Positions 35,309 through 45,653 of a stretch of DNA of 64,000 nucleotides are shown here, piece after piece. Below the pieces are notes generated by a model that did not search any database, was not told the origin of the DNA, and saw only the letters and a program-made list of their open reading frames with translations. Made by a program: the position numbers and the translations under genes. Source of the DNA: Rhizobium sp. CSW-27 (GTDB taxonomy: Bacteria; Pseudomonadota; Alphaproteobacteria; Rhizobiales; Rhizobiaceae); NCBI RefSeq assembly GCF_018760785.1, contig NZ_JAHHZO010000001.1, positions 62,001 to 126,000 on the forward strand, given 5' to 3'. Numbering within the stretch: position 1 is the first letter of the stretch; every line of letters starts with the position of its first letter.

Positions 35309-35887
35309 ATGTGGTTCGCACGATCCAAACATGTCCTGTCGCTCGCCGCTGCGGCCTGCATTTCGGCAGGACTTGCGAGCTGCACCAGCTACGCGCCGGC
35401 ACCGAAAGCCTTCAACCAGGCAACCATCCAGCCCTACCGCCTCGACAGCGGCGACCGTCTGCGCGTCACGGTGTTCGAGCAGCCCAGCCTGACCAATACC
35501 TATGCTGTGGATCAGGCCGGCTACATCTCCTTCCCGCTGATCGGTCAGGTGCCGGCCCGCGGCCAGACGCTCGCCGCGCTGGAAGGCGCCATCGCCGCCA
35601 AGCTGAAGCAGGGCTATCTGCGCAACCCGGACGTGACGATCGAGGTGGACCGCTACCGCCCGGTCTTCGTGATGGGTGAGGTCGGCCGACCGGGCCAGTA
35701 TTCCTACGTGCCGGGCATGACGGCACAGAACGCCATCGCGATTGCCGGCGGCTTTACCCCGCGCGGCAACCAGCGCGACATCGACATCACAAGAAAGATC
35801 AATGGAGAAGTCCTGACGGGCCGCACCAGCATTTCGAGCCCGATTCTGGCCGGCGACACCATATACGTGCGCGAACGGCTGTTCTGA
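35309..35887 (+). CDS. Outer-membrane polysaccharide export lipoprotein (Wza/ExoF-like)
   Basis: 192 aa. Lipoprotein signal with lipobox GLASC at Cys25. Polysaccharide biosynthesis/export domain (YRLDSGDRLRVTVFEQPSLTNTYAVDQAGYISFPLIG) followed by one SLBB domain (RPVFVMGEVGRPGQYSYVPGMTAQNAIAIAGGF). Shorter than E. coli Wza, as usual for this ExoF-like group. Forms the export channel with the Wzz/GumC protein encoded divergently. Four bp before the glycosyltransferase gene. Confidence 0.93.
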   Translation: MWFARSKHVLSLAAAACISAGLASCTSYAPAPKAFNQATIQPYRLDSGDRLRVTVFEQPSLTNTYAVDQAGYISFPLIGQVPARGQTLAALEGAIAAKLKQGYLRNPDVTIEVDRYRPVFVMGEVGRPGQYSYVPGMTAQNAIAIAGGFTPRGNQRDIDITRKINGEVLTGRTSISSPILAGDTIYVRERLF

Positions 35888-35891
35888 ACCC

Positions 35892-37031
35892 ATGCAGGCA
35901 CGGCCGCTGCGGATCATCCACTGCTTCCGGTCGCCCGTCGGCGGAATTTTCCGCCATGTGCGCGATCTGGTGGAGGAGCATGCGGCGGCGGGCCATCAGG
36001 TCGGCATTCTCTGCGACAGCTCCACCGGGGGCGCGCATGAGGAGAGACTGTTCGAGGCGATCGCGCCCAGCCTTGCGCTGGGGCTGACGCGCCTTCCCAT
36101 CCGTCGCTCGATCGCTCCCTCCGATCTGGCGGCGCTCTATAGAAGTTATAGACATATCAAAAGTTTGCGGCCGGATGTCCTGCACGGACACGGCGCCAAG
36201 GGTGGCGTCGTGGCAAGGCTCATCGGCTCAGTGCTGCGGGTGAACAGGTATTGCGTAGCCCGCCTCTATTCTCCGCATGGCGGCAGCCTGCACTATGACC
36301 GCGCCCGCCCCGCCGGTCAGGTGGTGCTGCGCCTGGAGCGCCTGCAGGAGCGCTTCACCGACAGCCTCGTCTTCGTCTGCGACCATGAGCGGCGAACCTA
36401 CGAGGCCAAGGTGGGCGTGCCGCGGGCGCCCGCCCGGGTGATCTACAACGGTATCACCGACAGCGAGTTTTCTCCCGTCGCCACGGCCCCGGATGGGGCC
36501 GATTTTCTCTATATCGGCATGATGCGCGACCTGAAGGGTCCCGATGTCTTCATCGAGGCCTTTGCCGCGACGGAACGCGCCATGGGCCGTCCGCTCTCGG
36601 CCGTCATGGTCGGCGACGGGCCGGACCGGGAGCGCTATCGCCGGATGATCGTCGAGGCCGGACTTGGCCGGCGCATCCGGCTGCAAGACGCCATGCCGGC
36701 GCGCGCCGCCTTTGCGCTGGCCCGCATCGTTGTCGTTCCCTCCCGTGCCGAGGCCATGCCCTATATCGTGCTGGAAGCGCTTGCCGCCGAAAAACCGGTG
36801 ATTGCCAGCCGCGTCGGCGGCATTCCGGAAGTGCTGGGCACAGACAGCGCGGCCCTTGCCGCGCCCGGCGATGCCGGCGATCTGGCCCGCCGCATGACCG
36901 AAGCCCTCGCCGATCCCGGCTGGCAGGCCCGCGAGATGCCGCGGCCGGAGGCGTTCCGGGCCGTCTTTTCCGCCTCCGCCATGGCGGGCCAGATGCTGGA
37001 ACTCTACCGCGACCGGATCAGCGCGCCCTGA
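35892..37031 (+). CDS. Glycosyltransferase family 4
   Basis: 379 aa GT-B-fold glycosyltransferase. N-terminal acceptor domain beginning RIIHCFRSPVGGIFRHVRDLVEEH; C-terminal nucleotide-sugar domain with FLYIGMMRDLKGPDVFIEA, MVGDGPDRERY and the family motif VVPSRAEAMPYIVLEALAAEKPVIASRVGGIPEVL (E...E). Cytoplasmic, membrane-associated. Very likely adds a sugar to the lipid-linked repeat unit of this locus; donor and acceptor unknown. Confidence 0.92.
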   Translation: MQARPLRIIHCFRSPVGGIFRHVRDLVEEHAAAGHQVGILCDSSTGGAHEERLFEAIAPSLALGLTRLPIRRSIAPSDLAALYRSYRHIKSLRPDVLHGHGAKGGVVARLIGSVLRVNRYCVARLYSPHGGSLHYDRARPAGQVVLRLERLQERFTDSLVFVCDHERRTYEAKVGVPRAPARVIYNGITDSEFSPVATAPDGADFLYIGMMRDLKGPDVFIEAFAATERAMGRPLSAVMVGDGPDRERYRRMIVEAGLGRRIRLQDAMPARAAFALARIVVVPSRAEAMPYIVLEALAAEKPVIASRVGGIPEVLGTDSAALAAPGDAGDLARRMTEALADPGWQAREMPRPEAFRAVFSASAMAGQMLELYRDRISAP

Positions 37032-37181
37032 TCGACCGCGAGCCGGTCGGCAATCGCCATTCAAAGCTTTCTTAGCACCTTTGCTGCTATTGCTCCGGCC
37101 TGACGCGCGCCCCACGCGGTTTCGTACCGCCCGGGCGCGGGAAACGATGCATGATCAGGATCAGCAGGCGGGACAGGGGCG

Positions 37182-38738
37182 ATGAGCGAACCGGCGCGGC
37201 AGGACGAGTTCAACGTGGAGGCCCTGCGCCAGAAGGTGACGGCCATCCCTGCCGATGCGGCACGGACGGCCGACGGAAAGACCACCGTCACACTGAACCC
37301 CTTTGCCCGTCAGATTGCCGAGCAGTTCCGTGACAGCAGCCGCAACCCGGCCATGCTGGCGGGACAGGTTCGGCTGGCGGAATTCGCCCTGCTTTTCGTT
37401 GCCGGTCTTGTCGTCGCCCTGACCGGCGGCCTTGCGCATGCCGGAGACCTTCTCGCCGCATTGCTGGTGAGCCTGTTCCCTGCAACGGTGACGGTGCTTC
37501 TGCTGCAGCTTGCCGATGCCTACCAGATCCCGTCGCTCAGGGCGCCGATGCGCATGTGGCGCCGTGTGCTCGTCGCCTGGACGATCGGCTTTGCCCTGCT
37601 CGCGGCAGGCGGCTTCGCAACGGAACGGCTGGCGCTGTCACTGGCCATGCTGGCGCTCTGCTATGGCATGGGCGCCATCGTGCTGCTTGCCCTGCGCCAG
37701 GCGCTTGCCTTCGGCCTTCGCCACTGGTCGCGCAACGGCATCATGGAACGGCGCGCCGTGATCGTCGGCGGTGGTCAGCCGGCCAAGGATCTGGTGCGCG
37801 CGCTGGAACAGCAGGCGGACAACGACATCCGCATCTGCGGCCTCTTCGACGATCGCGGCGGCGAACGCTCGCCGGATGTGGTGGCCGGCTATCCGAAGCT
37901 CGGCACCTTCGACGAACTGGTGGAATTCGCCCGCCTGGCCCGCATCGACATGCTGATCATCGCCCTGCCCGCCTCGGCGGAGGAGCGCATCCTGCAGCTG
38001 GTGCGCAAGCTCTGGGTACTGCCGGTCGATATCCGGCTGGCCGCCCATGCCAGCCGCCTGCGCTTTCGCCCGCGCACCTATTCGCATGTCGGCAGCGTGC
38101 CGATGCTCGACCTGTTCGACAAGCCGATCCGCGACTGGGATTCGGTTGCCAAGCGCATCTTCGACATCGTGTTTGCCGTGGCGGCGCTGCTGCTGGCCTG
38201 GCCGGTGATGCTGGCGGCCGCCGTGGCGGTGAAGGCCACCTCGAAGGGGCCGGTCTTCTTCATGCAGAAGCGGCACGGCTTCAACAACGAGGTGATCAAC
38301 GTCCTGAAGTTCCGCTCCATGTACACGGAGCTTGCCGATCCGACCGCGCGCAAGGCGGTGACGAAGAACGATCCGCGCGTCACCCCCGTCGGGCGTTTCC
38401 TGCGCAAGTCCTCGCTGGACGAGTTGCCCCAGCTGTTCAACGTGCTGCGCGGCGAGCTTTCCCTCGTCGGCCCGCGCCCGCATGCGGTGCATGCCCAGAC
38501 CGGCGAGCGCAAATATGTGGAGGTGGTGGAGAGTTACTTCGCCCGCCACCGGGTGAAACCCGGCGTGACCGGCTGGGCGCAGATCAACGGCCTGCGCGGC
38601 GAGCTCGACAGCGACGAGAAGATCCGTGCGCGCACCGCCTATGACCTCGATTACATCGAGAACTGGTCGCTGCTCTTCGACCTGAAGATCCTGCTTCTCA
38701 CACCGATCCGCCTGCTCAACACGGAGAACGCCTATTGA
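37182..38738 (+). CDS. Undecaprenyl-phosphate glucose phosphotransferase (WcaJ/ExoY-like)
   Basis: 518 aa polyprenyl-phosphate hexose-1-phosphate transferase that starts the lipid-linked repeat unit. N-terminal membrane helices (about 60-170), a CoA-binding-like Rossmann segment ([22 protein letters not shown]), another helix near 325-350 and the catalytic domain: [52 protein letters not shown], and [16 protein letters not shown]. Ends in a TTGA overlap with the next gene. Confidence 0.93.
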   Translation: MSEPARQDEFNVEALRQKVTAIPADAARTADGKTTVTLNPFARQIAEQFRDSSRNPAMLAGQVRLAEFALLFVAGLVVALTGGLAHAGDLLAALLVSLFPATVTVLLLQLADAYQIPSLRAPMRMWRRVLVAWTIGFALLAAGGFATERLALSLAMLALCYGMGAIVLLALRQALAFGLRHWSRNGIMERRAVIVGGGQPAKDLVRALEQQADNDIRICGLFDDRGGERSPDVVAGYPKLGTFDELVEFARLARIDMLIIALPASAEERILQLVRKLWVLPVDIRLAAHASRLRFRPRTYSHVGSVPMLDLFDKPIRDWDSVAKRIFDIVFAVAALLLAWPVMLAAAVAVKATSKGPVFFMQKRHGFNNEVINVLKFRSMYTELADPTARKAVTKNDPRVTPVGRFLRKSSLDELPQLFNVLRGELSLVGPRPHAVHAQTGERKYVEVVESYFARHRVKPGVTGWAQINGLRGELDSDEKIRARTAYDLDYIENWSLLFDLKILLLTPIRLLNTENAY

Positions 38739-39970
38739 GCGCGCTGGCCGACAGTCCTGCCCCACCGTTTCAGCCGCAAAGGGCAGCGCTGCGGCTGATC
38801 GGCTCCGGCATGGTTGCCTTCGGCGTCTTCCTCTCCGGCTTCGTCATCTCGGAGCCGGCGCCCTACGAACTGATGATGGTGGTGCAGATCGCCCTCTGGT
38901 TCCTGCTGGGGCTGAAGATTTCGCGCCGGGTGGCACCGCTCCTGATCCTGCTCCTGCTGTTCAATGTCGGTGGCATCCTGTCGCTGACGGTGATGGCGGA
39001 TCTATCCGGGGCGCCGATGTATATGGCTGTCTCGACCTTCCTCGCCCTCAGCGCCGTCTTCTATGCGGCCATCATCGAGGATGGTCACCGGCGGCTGCCG
39101 CTGATCTTCCGCGCCTGGGTGGCGGGTGCCGTGATCACCGCCAGTCTCGGCATTCTCGGCTATTTCCATGCCTTTCCCGGCGCGGCGGCCTTCACGCTTT
39201 ATGACCGGGCCAAGGGCGCCTTCCAGGACCCGAACGTGTTCGGTCCCTATCTCGTCGCACCGGCGCTCTATCTGATGTACCGGCTGCTGTCCGGCACCCT
39301 GGCCCGCGCACCGCTTCATGTCGCCGGCCTGCTGGTGCTGACGCTCGGCATTTTCCTCTCCTTCTCCCGCGCCGCCTGGGGGCTCTATCTGTTTGCCGTG
39401 CTGATGCTGGTGGCGGTGATGCTGCTGAAGGAACGCACGGCCGCCTTTCGCCTGAAGATCCTCTCCCTGTCGCTTGCCGCCATCGCGCTGCTCGTGGTCT
39501 CGATCGGCGGCGTGCTGCAGTCGAAGAAGGTGGACGAACTGTTTCTCAACCGCGCCAAGCTGGTGCAGTCCTATGACGGGGCGCGTCTCGGCCGTTTCGA
39601 GCGGCACAAGATCGGCTTCCTGATGGCGATGGAGCGGCCGCTTGGCCTTGGCCCGATGGTGCTGGGCAAGATGTTCGGCGAGGACGAGCACAATATCTGG
39701 CTGAAATCGCTGACCACCTATGGCTGGCTCGGCTTCGTCAGCTATGTGACGCTGATCTGGTCGACGCTGATCATCGGCTTTCGGGCGCTGCTGCGCGACC
39801 GGCCATGGCAGCCCTATCTGATGATCGCCTGGATCACGATTGCCGGCCATGCGCTGATCGGCAATGTCATCGACATCGACCACTGGCGCCATGTCTATCT
39901 GCTGCTCGGCATCGTCTGGGGCTGTTTTGCGCTGGAGCACCGCTGGCAGCGTCAGATCAAGACATCGTGA
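38735..39970 (+). CDS. O-antigen ligase/Wzy-like polymerase
   Basis: 411 aa with about ten membrane helices and the Wzy_C/O-antigen ligase pattern: a large loop before GEDEHNIWLKSLTTYGWLGFVSYVTLIW with the functional His. Polymerises lipid-linked repeats or ligates them at the periplasmic face. TTG start at 38735 overlaps the stop of the priming transferase, indicating coupling. Next to Wza, Wzz and GT4 genes, a polymerase role fits best. Confidence 0.85.
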   Translation: MSALADSPAPPFQPQRAALRLIGSGMVAFGVFLSGFVISEPAPYELMMVVQIALWFLLGLKISRRVAPLLILLLLFNVGGILSLTVMADLSGAPMYMAVSTFLALSAVFYAAIIEDGHRRLPLIFRAWVAGAVITASLGILGYFHAFPGAAAFTLYDRAKGAFQDPNVFGPYLVAPALYLMYRLLSGTLARAPLHVAGLLVLTLGIFLSFSRAAWGLYLFAVLMLVAVMLLKERTAAFRLKILSLSLAAIALLVVSIGGVLQSKKVDELFLNRAKLVQSYDGARLGRFERHKIGFLMAMERPLGLGPMVLGKMFGEDEHNIWLKSLTTYGWLGFVSYVTLIWSTLIIGFRALLRDRPWQPYLMIAWITIAGHALIGNVIDIDHWRHVYLLLGIVWGCFALEHRWQRQIKTS

Positions 39971-40017
39971 CGGCGGCGCCTCCTTGACCTGACCGGTGGA
40001 CGCGCCATCTTTTTTTC

Positions 40018-40305
40018 ATGATCAGCAAAGAGCAAATTCGCGGCGCACGCGCCATGCTGGGCCTTTCTCCCGAGGATCTGGCCGGCGCTTCCGGACTTTC
40101 GACGAACGAGGTGCTTGCGGCCGAGCGCGGCGAAACGGCCGGCATCGACCTTTACCGCCTGCGCCTTGCGCTTGAAGGCCGCGGCATCGTTTTCCTGGGC
40201 GCCGGTGAGGACGATGCCGGTGCAGGCCCCGGCCTTCGCCTGCGGCAACCGCCGATGGACGAAGGCATACGGCCGGAAAATCTCAGCTCCGCCAACGACG
40301 GCTGA
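40018..40305 (+). CDS. XRE-family HTH regulator
   Basis: 95 aa. Helix-turn-helix in residues 5-50 (QIRGARAMLGLSPEDLAGASGLSTNEVLAAERGE), followed by a LRLALEGRGIVFLG strand and GPGLRLRQ, the tail of a small XRE group common in rhizobia. Probably a dimeric local repressor. Its end overlaps the convergent membrane-protein gene by 23 bp. Confidence 0.85.
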   Translation: MISKEQIRGARAMLGLSPEDLAGASGLSTNEVLAAERGETAGIDLYRLRLALEGRGIVFLGAGEDDAGAGPGLRLRQPPMDEGIRPENLSSANDG

Positions 40306-40561
40306 ACCGCGCCGCTACCGCATCCGGCGCCGCACCCGCCACGGTCTGCAGCACTCCCTTGCCGCGCGTGGCCATCATCCACAGGGCGATACCGAGCAGC
40401 GTCAGCGGCCAGACGAGGCACAGGCCAAGGCCGCCGATGCGCAGCCCGGTCCATGCCTCCCCGCAGGCGAACCTGTCGAGCAGTGCCTGCGCAACGCAGA
40501 CCAGCGCGACCAGCAGATAGAGGCCTGCCAGACACCAGCCAACCCAGTCAGGAAACGTCAT
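40283..40561 (-). CDS. Small membrane protein, unknown
   Basis: 92 aa with two predicted helices (about 8-28 and 42-66: LAGLYLLVALVCVAQALL and IGGLGLCLVWPLTLLGIALWMM) and a basic C-terminus. Start ATG 40561. Tail-to-tail overlap with the XRE gene. No family recognised. Confidence 0.6.
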   Translation of the reverse strand: MTFPDWVGWCLAGLYLLVALVCVAQALLDRFACGEAWTGLRIGGLGLCLVWPLTLLGIALWMMATRGKGVLQTVAGAAPDAVAARFSRRWRS

Positions 40562-40751
40562 CGTGCAGGCTTCTCCCGCCAAAACCGATCCGATCGCATC
40601 TAAGCCCTGATTGCCGCAGCACGCAAGACGGCCGCGTGACGGCAAGGCCTGCAGCTGTTGCTGCCTTGCCGAATCAGCGGGAACAAAAACGGCGCTGCGT
40701 CGTTGATCGGCGCCCGCATCGAGGCGGGTGACGGATCAGGGAGTGCTTTCA

Positions 40752-40901
40752 ATGGCGCGCAGCAACAGCCTTTACCTCATCATCGGCGCACTGGTGGTCG
40801 TCGTCATCGGACTCGGCGCCTATGTCGTGCGCGAGGAAACCAGGCCGAAGGGCGTGGAAATGAGCATTTCCGGCAATGGCGTCAAAGTGGAACAGAATTG
40901 A
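40752..40901 (+). CDS. Small single-pass membrane protein
   Basis: 49 aa: MARSNSLYLIIGALVVVVIG starts a single transmembrane helix, followed by a cytoplasmic or periplasmic tail REETRPKGVEMSISGNGVKVE. Ribosome binding site CAGGGAG upstream of ATG 40752. Similar short proteins occur in rhizobia. Function unknown. Confidence 0.6.
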   Translation: MARSNSLYLIIGALVVVVIGLGAYVVREETRPKGVEMSISGNGVKVEQN

Positions 40902-41008
40902 CATGTCTCAATGCGAGAGTGTTTGCGAATATTAACCTTTCGCGATATACAATCATGCGGGGAATGGCAGAAAACTGCAACGCGCAAAAAAGAACGAGAG
41001 GGTGCATC

Positions 41009-41197
41009 ATGAGCCAGCATTTTGATCAGCAGGTCACGGAAAAACAGGGACTTCGCAAGGTCTGGAACGTCAGCGAGTTCGCCAAGCGTTACCGGCTGGA
41101 TGCCCGCGAGGAAAACCGGCTGCTCAAGCTGCTCGGTCCCTTTGCTTCCGAGCAGGAACTGCTGATGAACGCCACCCGCACGCCGAATTTTCGCTAG
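41009..41197 (+). CDS. Small conserved-type hypothetical protein
   Basis: 62 aa soluble protein, WNVSEFAKRYRLDAREENRLLKLLGPFASEQELLMNA, largely helical. ATG 41009 follows GAGAGGGTG. An AT-rich region upstream (40915-40970) may hold its promoter. Possibly a small regulator because of its compact helical content, but there is no family evidence. Confidence 0.65.
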   Translation: MSQHFDQQVTEKQGLRKVWNVSEFAKRYRLDAREENRLLKLLGPFASEQELLMNATRTPNFR

Positions 41198-41278
41198 GCA
41201 TTCATCACCGCGCCCGAATTAGGCCTTGCACCCGAAGCGGCAAGTCAGTAAGGAGGGCGTGCTTCCACGGAAGCAGGT

Positions 41279-41355
<77 letters not shown>

Positions 41356-41591
41356 TTTCTTCCCGGAACCTTCCCATCCCCCAGGTGGCGGTTCAATCTT
41401 TCCAGACGAGCAGACAGGCATCCCGAACGCCACGCGTTGTCGCATGTCATGGCGAACCTTCATGGCCAACCTCCAGTGCGGACCGGCAGGAACCGATGGA
41501 ACAGGCCGTCGCGTTTCCGGTTTGGTGCTGACAGGCAGAACAGGCGGGCCACCCACGAACGTGCCTTCGTGGCCGCCGGAAGGAGCGCTGG

Positions 41592-41786
41592 ATGCAGCAG
41601 ATGACGTTAGCGGCGGGCAAGGCACCCGCGACCACCGACAATCCCGATGCCGTGCCGCCCGGCACGCCGAACTCCGGCGAGAACACCTGCCGTCGATGCC
41701 TGGGCACCGGCGAGATCGACGGGGCGGACTGTCCGGATTGCGCAGGAAGCGGCATCGTGATCACCCCCGTCGGCGGCGCCGGCTGA
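41592..41786 (+). CDS. Small DnaJ-type zinc-motif protein
   Basis: 64 aa. The centre carries two CxxCxGxG motifs (CRRCLGTGEIDG and CPDCAGSG), the zinc-finger unit of the DnaJ cysteine-rich region, without a J-domain. Likely binds one zinc ion; may act as a redox or chaperone accessory. Function not known. Start ATG 41592 is likely, with GGAAGGAG about 13 nt upstream. Confidence 0.72.
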   Translation: MQQMTLAAGKAPATTDNPDAVPPGTPNSGENTCRRCLGTGEIDGADCPDCAGSGIVITPVGGAG

Positions 41787-41837
41787 CGGCGGGACAGACG
41801 GAAGCCAGCGGCGCGGTTCTTCACCGGCAAAGCAGCG

Positions 41838-42410
41838 TCAGCGCACCTGATCCAGCAGCCGCTTGCATTCCAGCAGATCGAACAGCGCTTCCTGCAGCAG
41901 GGCACGATCCTCCTTGCCGATCGAACTCTTGCCGATCGACACTTCCAGCGAATCATCCTCGCCGCCACCGCCGAAGCCGAAGAATCGGCCGCTCGGCTTC
42001 GCCTTGGGCCGGCCGACGATCTGGTCGTCCTCGGGGCTGGCGATCTTGGGTTCGGCCACGCGGTCGTTGCTGGCGGCCATGATGGCCTCCATCGTGGCCA
42101 TGTCGCCCGAAGCAATGGCCTGGACGAACTTGTTGCCGTTCGTCTTCAGCAGCTTCTGCACGCCCCTGATGGTGTAGCCGTGATCGTAGAGAAGGTGGCG
42201 GATGCCCTTGAGAAGATCCACGTCTTCCGGACGATAGTAGCGGCGACCGCCGCCCCGCTTCATCGGCTTGATCTGCGGAAAACGTGTCTCCCAGAAGCGG
42301 AGCACGTGCTGGGGAAGGTCCAGATCGTCGGCTACTTCGCTGATGGTGCGAAAGGCGTCCGGGCTCTTGTCCACGTTTTCATCTCCACCGCCGGCAATGC
42401 GCCGACTCAC
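41838..42410 (-). CDS. MerR-family transcriptional regulator
   Basis: 190 aa. N-terminal winged helix: [69 protein letters not shown], then a variable C-terminal region with a Gly-rich segment and a final helix. No cysteine metal site. Always found beside ihfA in rhizobia; effector and targets unknown. 100 bp downstream of ihfA on the same strand. Confidence 0.9.
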   Translation of the reverse strand: MSRRIAGGGDENVDKSPDAFRTISEVADDLDLPQHVLRFWETRFPQIKPMKRGGGRRYYRPEDVDLLKGIRHLLYDHGYTIRGVQKLLKTNGNKFVQAIASGDMATMEAIMAASNDRVAEPKIASPEDDQIVGRPKAKPSGRFFGFGGGGEDDSLEVSIGKSSIGKEDRALLQEALFDLLECKRLLDQVR

Positions 42411-42510
42411 GCAACGGCATTTCGATTGATAAACCGCATTTCAACGGCTTACGGCGTCGAATTCAAGCGTTTCAAGAAATGATAAACAGACGAATGCGAC
42501 AGGACGGCGA

Positions 42511-42849
42511 TCAGCCCGGCGGATTGACGGGCTTCTGCTTGGCCTTGCGGGCGAGATGCGCCTTGAGAATGCGCTGCTTGAGCACGTTCGACGCCTTGAA
42601 GGTCATCACCCGGCGGGGCGAAATCGGCACTTCCTCGCCGGTCTTCGGGTTGCGGCCGATGCGTTCGTTCTTGGAACGCACCTGAAAGGTGGCGAAGGAA
42701 GACAGTTTCACCGTCTCCCCGCGCACGATGGCATTGCAGATCTCGTCGATGACCGTCTCGACAAGTTCGGCCGACTCCGTCCGCGAAAGCCCGACCTTGC
42801 GAAACACCGATTCCGCCAAGTCTGCTCTGGTCACTGTCTTGCCGGCCAT
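42511..42849 (-). CDS. ihfA: Integration host factor subunit alpha
   Basis: 112 aa HU/IHF-fold DNA-bending protein. [32 protein letters not shown] and the arm [24 protein letters not shown] (Pro at the tip intercalates). Heterodimer with IHF-beta, encoded elsewhere. The C-terminal tail is longer than in E. coli, as in other rhizobia. Downstream of fabH. Confidence 0.94.
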   Translation of the reverse strand: MAGKTVTRADLAESVFRKVGLSRTESAELVETVIDEICNAIVRGETVKLSSFATFQVRSKNERIGRNPKTGEEVPISPRRVMTFKASNVLKQRILKAHLARKAKQKPVNPPG

Positions 42850-42939
42850 GGCCCCCGCCCGTCACTGTTCGTTTTATTCGTGAAGCGCCCAAACACTATG
42901 TTCCTTGGGGTTCACGGTCAAGCACTTGTAAACGCGAGA

Positions 42940-43911
42940 TTACCAGCGAATCAGAAGGGCACCCCAGGTGAAGCCGCCGCCCATGGCTTCCAGCATCACC
43001 AGATCGCCCTGCTTGATGCGGCCATCCTCTGCGGCCACCGACAGCGCGAGCGGGATGGAAGCGGCGGAGGTGTTGCCGTGCAGGTCCACCGTGACCACCA
43101 CCTTCTCCGGGGGAATGCCAAGCTTCTTGGCAGAGCCGTCGATGATGCGGCGGTTCGCCTGATGCGGCACCAGCCAGTCGAGATCCTCTGCCGTAGTGCC
43201 GGTCGCCTCGAAGGCGGCCTCGATCACGTCGGTGATCATGCCGACGGCGTGCTTGAACACCTCGCGGCCTTCCATGCGCAGATGACCGACCGTGCCGGTG
43301 GAGGACGGGCCGCCATCGACATAGAGCTTGTCCTTGTGCGAGCCGTCAGAGCGCAGATGCGCGGTCAGCACGCCGCGATCGGCAATGGTGCCCTCCCCTT
43401 CCTGCGCTTCCAGCACGATGGCGCCGGCGCCATCGCCGAACAGCACGCAGGTGGTGCGATCGGTCCAGTCGAGAATGCGCGAGAAGGTTTCGGCGCCGAT
43501 CACGACGGCGCGGCGGGCAAGGCCGGCGCGCAGATGCGCATCGGCGGTTGCCACCGCATAGACGAAGCCGGTACAGACGGCCTGCACGTCGAAGGCATAG
43601 CCATGCGTCATGCCCAGCCGGTTCTGGATGTTGACGGCGGTGGCCGGAAAGGTGTTGTCCGGCGTCGATGTGGCGACAATCACCAGATCGATGTCGTCCG
43701 GCGTCAGGCCGGCGCGCGAGAGCGCGGCGCGCGCTGCCTGCTCGCCGAGAGAGGCGCTGGTTTCGCCGTCGCCGGCGATGTAGCGCTGGCGGATGCCGGT
43801 GCGCTGCACGATCCAGTCATCGGACGTTTCCACCAGGCTTTCGAGTTCCTTGTTCGGGACGACGCGCTTGGGAAGCGCTGCGCCATACCCGAGAACCACT
43901 GAACGGATCAT
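42940..43911 (-). CDS. fabH: Beta-ketoacyl-ACP synthase III
   Basis: 323 aa thiolase-fold enzyme that condenses acetyl-CoA with malonyl-ACP to start fatty acid synthesis. Catalytic Cys113 in [10 protein letters not shown], His in [11 protein letters not shown] and Asn in [13 protein letters not shown]. Dimeric, cytoplasmic. 18 bp after plsX. Confidence 0.97.
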   Translation of the reverse strand: MIRSVVLGYGAALPKRVVPNKELESLVETSDDWIVQRTGIRQRYIAGDGETSASLGEQAARAALSRAGLTPDDIDLVIVATSTPDNTFPATAVNIQNRLGMTHGYAFDVQAVCTGFVYAVATADAHLRAGLARRAVVIGAETFSRILDWTDRTTCVLFGDGAGAIVLEAQEGEGTIADRGVLTAHLRSDGSHKDKLYVDGGPSSTGTVGHLRMEGREVFKHAVGMITDVIEAAFEATGTTAEDLDWLVPHQANRRIIDGSAKKLGIPPEKVVVTVDLHGNTSAASIPLALSVAAEDGRIKQGDLVMLEAMGGGFTWGALLIRW

Positions 43912-43929
43912 GCTCGTTGTTCCTGTTTG

Positions 43930-44979
43930 TTACGCCGCTTCTTCCGGTCCTGCCGGCGGCAGGCGGCGGGCATGATAGGTCTTCAGATCCTGTGCGATCT
44001 TGTCGTTGAGGGCATTGCGCACCATGTCGTAGCCCACATCGATGGCGGACGCATAGCCTTCCGCATCCGTGCCGCCATGGCTCTTGATGACGATGCCGTT
44101 CAGGCCCAGAAAGACGCCGCCATTGACCTTGCGCGGGTCCATCTTCTCGCGCAGCAGATCGAAGGCGCTCTTGGCAAGCAGATAGCCGATCTTCGACAGA
44201 AGCGTGCGCGACATGGCGGACCGCAGCAGTTCGGCCATCTGCCGGGCCGTGCCCTCCGCGGTCTTCAGGGCGATATTGCCGGTGAAGCCTTCGGTGACGA
44301 CCACGTCCACCACACCCTTGCCGATGTCATTGCCCTCGACGAAGCCGTGATAGGCGATGGTGGACAGGTTGGCCTCGCGGATCATCCGGCCGGCTTCCTT
44401 GACCTCTTCCTGGCCCTTCACCTCTTCCACGCCGACATTCAGCAGGCCGACGGTCGGACGCTCGATCTCGAACAGCGCTCTCGCCATGGCGCCGCCCATC
44501 AGGGCGAAATCGAGCAACTGCTGCGCATCGGCGCCGATCGTCGCCCCGACATCGAGGACGATGCTTTCGCCGCGCAGCGTCGGCCAGATGCCGGCAATCG
44601 CCGGGCGTTCGATGGTTGCCATGGTGCGCAGGCAGAACTTGGCCATGGCCATCAGCGCGCCGGTATTGCCGGCCGAAACGACGACATCGGCCTCGCCGGT
44701 CTTTACCGCCTCGATAGCGCGCCACATGGACGAGGTATAGCGGCCGCGCCGCAAGGCAGCGCTCGGCTTCTCGTCCATGGTGATTGCCACCTCGCAATCA
44801 TGGAAGACCGATTTTTCCTTCAGTTTCGGATGACGGGCAAGCAGCGGCTCGCATTCGGCCTTCTGGCCATAGATGATGAAGGTCGCGTCCGGATGGCGCT
44901 CCAGCGCCTTGGCCGCACCCGGAATGACAACCGAAGGACCGAAATCGCCACCCATGGCGTCGAGAGAAATCCTGATCAC
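43930..44979 (-). CDS. plsX: Phosphate acyltransferase PlsX
   Basis: 349 aa; makes acyl-phosphate from acyl-ACP for phospholipid synthesis. Start GTG 44979 gives [22 protein letters not shown] and is preceded by AGGAG; the frame is open for 15 more codons. Other landmarks: [44 protein letters not shown] and the C-terminal [18 protein letters not shown]. Peripheral membrane enzyme. Operon with fabH. Confidence 0.96.
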   Translation of the reverse strand: MIRISLDAMGGDFGPSVVIPGAAKALERHPDATFIIYGQKAECEPLLARHPKLKEKSVFHDCEVAITMDEKPSAALRRGRYTSSMWRAIEAVKTGEADVVVSAGNTGALMAMAKFCLRTMATIERPAIAGIWPTLRGESIVLDVGATIGADAQQLLDFALMGGAMARALFEIERPTVGLLNVGVEEVKGQEEVKEAGRMIREANLSTIAYHGFVEGNDIGKGVVDVVVTEGFTGNIALKTAEGTARQMAELLRSAMSRTLLSKIGYLLAKSAFDLLREKMDPRKVNGGVFLGLNGIVIKSHGGTDAEGYASAIDVGYDMVRNALNDKIAQDLKTYHARRLPPAGPEEAA

Positions 44980-45074
44980 GCGCTCCTGATCCTTCTGTCC
45001 CGCGCTTGGCGAAATCGCGGCCAAAATAATGCTTTTGCCGCCGCATACAACTCATTCCTGGGAAAATGCAAACG

Positions 45075-45644
45075 CTATTCCTTGTTTTTCCAGTCCTTCA
45101 GCACGGCGAAAGGATTGGGTTTGCGCTCATCGGTCGTCTCGTCGGACTCGATATGGTCGGCAAACTGGCTGCCCGGCTTGCGGGGATAGGGATTGAGCGA
45201 CAGCGCCACGAATTCCGCCACCACGACGCCCGCATCGATCGTATCGCCGACAAAGGTTTCCGGCAGGTCGGGGCCATCCGGATCGAGCACCATCTCGGCG
45301 CTGTCGCCGCTCACCAGGCGGGCAAGCTTGGAGCCTTCCGGAATGAAGATCTGCTCGAAGGGCTCGTCGATGATGTCGTCGACCGGCTCCAGCGTCACCA
45401 CGCAGGCCTGCACCACATGCGCCTTCACCCGGCCCTTCAGCCGCACGCCATCCTTCTTCCAGCGCCCGACCTGCATCTCGGCGCTGAGCGATTCGACCGA
45501 CAGCACCTGCCAGACCTCGGCCAGCGCCCGACGCTCCCGCTCACTGGCCTCCACATGCACGCTGACCGCATTGGCCGAGACATGCCCGACCTTCACGGGG
45601 TAGGAAAACGGCGCCACGGCGCCACGATCCGGGTTGGTAGTCAC
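45075..45644 (-). CDS. DUF177 (YceD-like) protein
   Basis: 189 aa. DUF177 pattern with VVQACVVTLEPVDDIIDEPFEQIFIPEG and the acidic region DGPDLPETFVGDTIDAGVVVAEFVALSLNPYPRKPG. YceD in other bacteria is encoded with rpmF and linked to 23S rRNA metabolism; here it sits between a bc1 chaperone gene and plsX without rpmF. Start ATG 45644. Confidence 0.88.
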   Translation of the reverse strand: MTTNPDRGAVAPFSYPVKVGHVSANAVSVHVEASERERRALAEVWQVLSVESLSAEMQVGRWKKDGVRLKGRVKAHVVQACVVTLEPVDDIIDEPFEQIFIPEGSKLARLVSGDSAEMVLDPDGPDLPETFVGDTIDAGVVVAEFVALSLNPYPRKPGSQFADHIESDETTDERKPNPFAVLKDWKNKE

Positions 45645-45653
45645 GATAAAACC

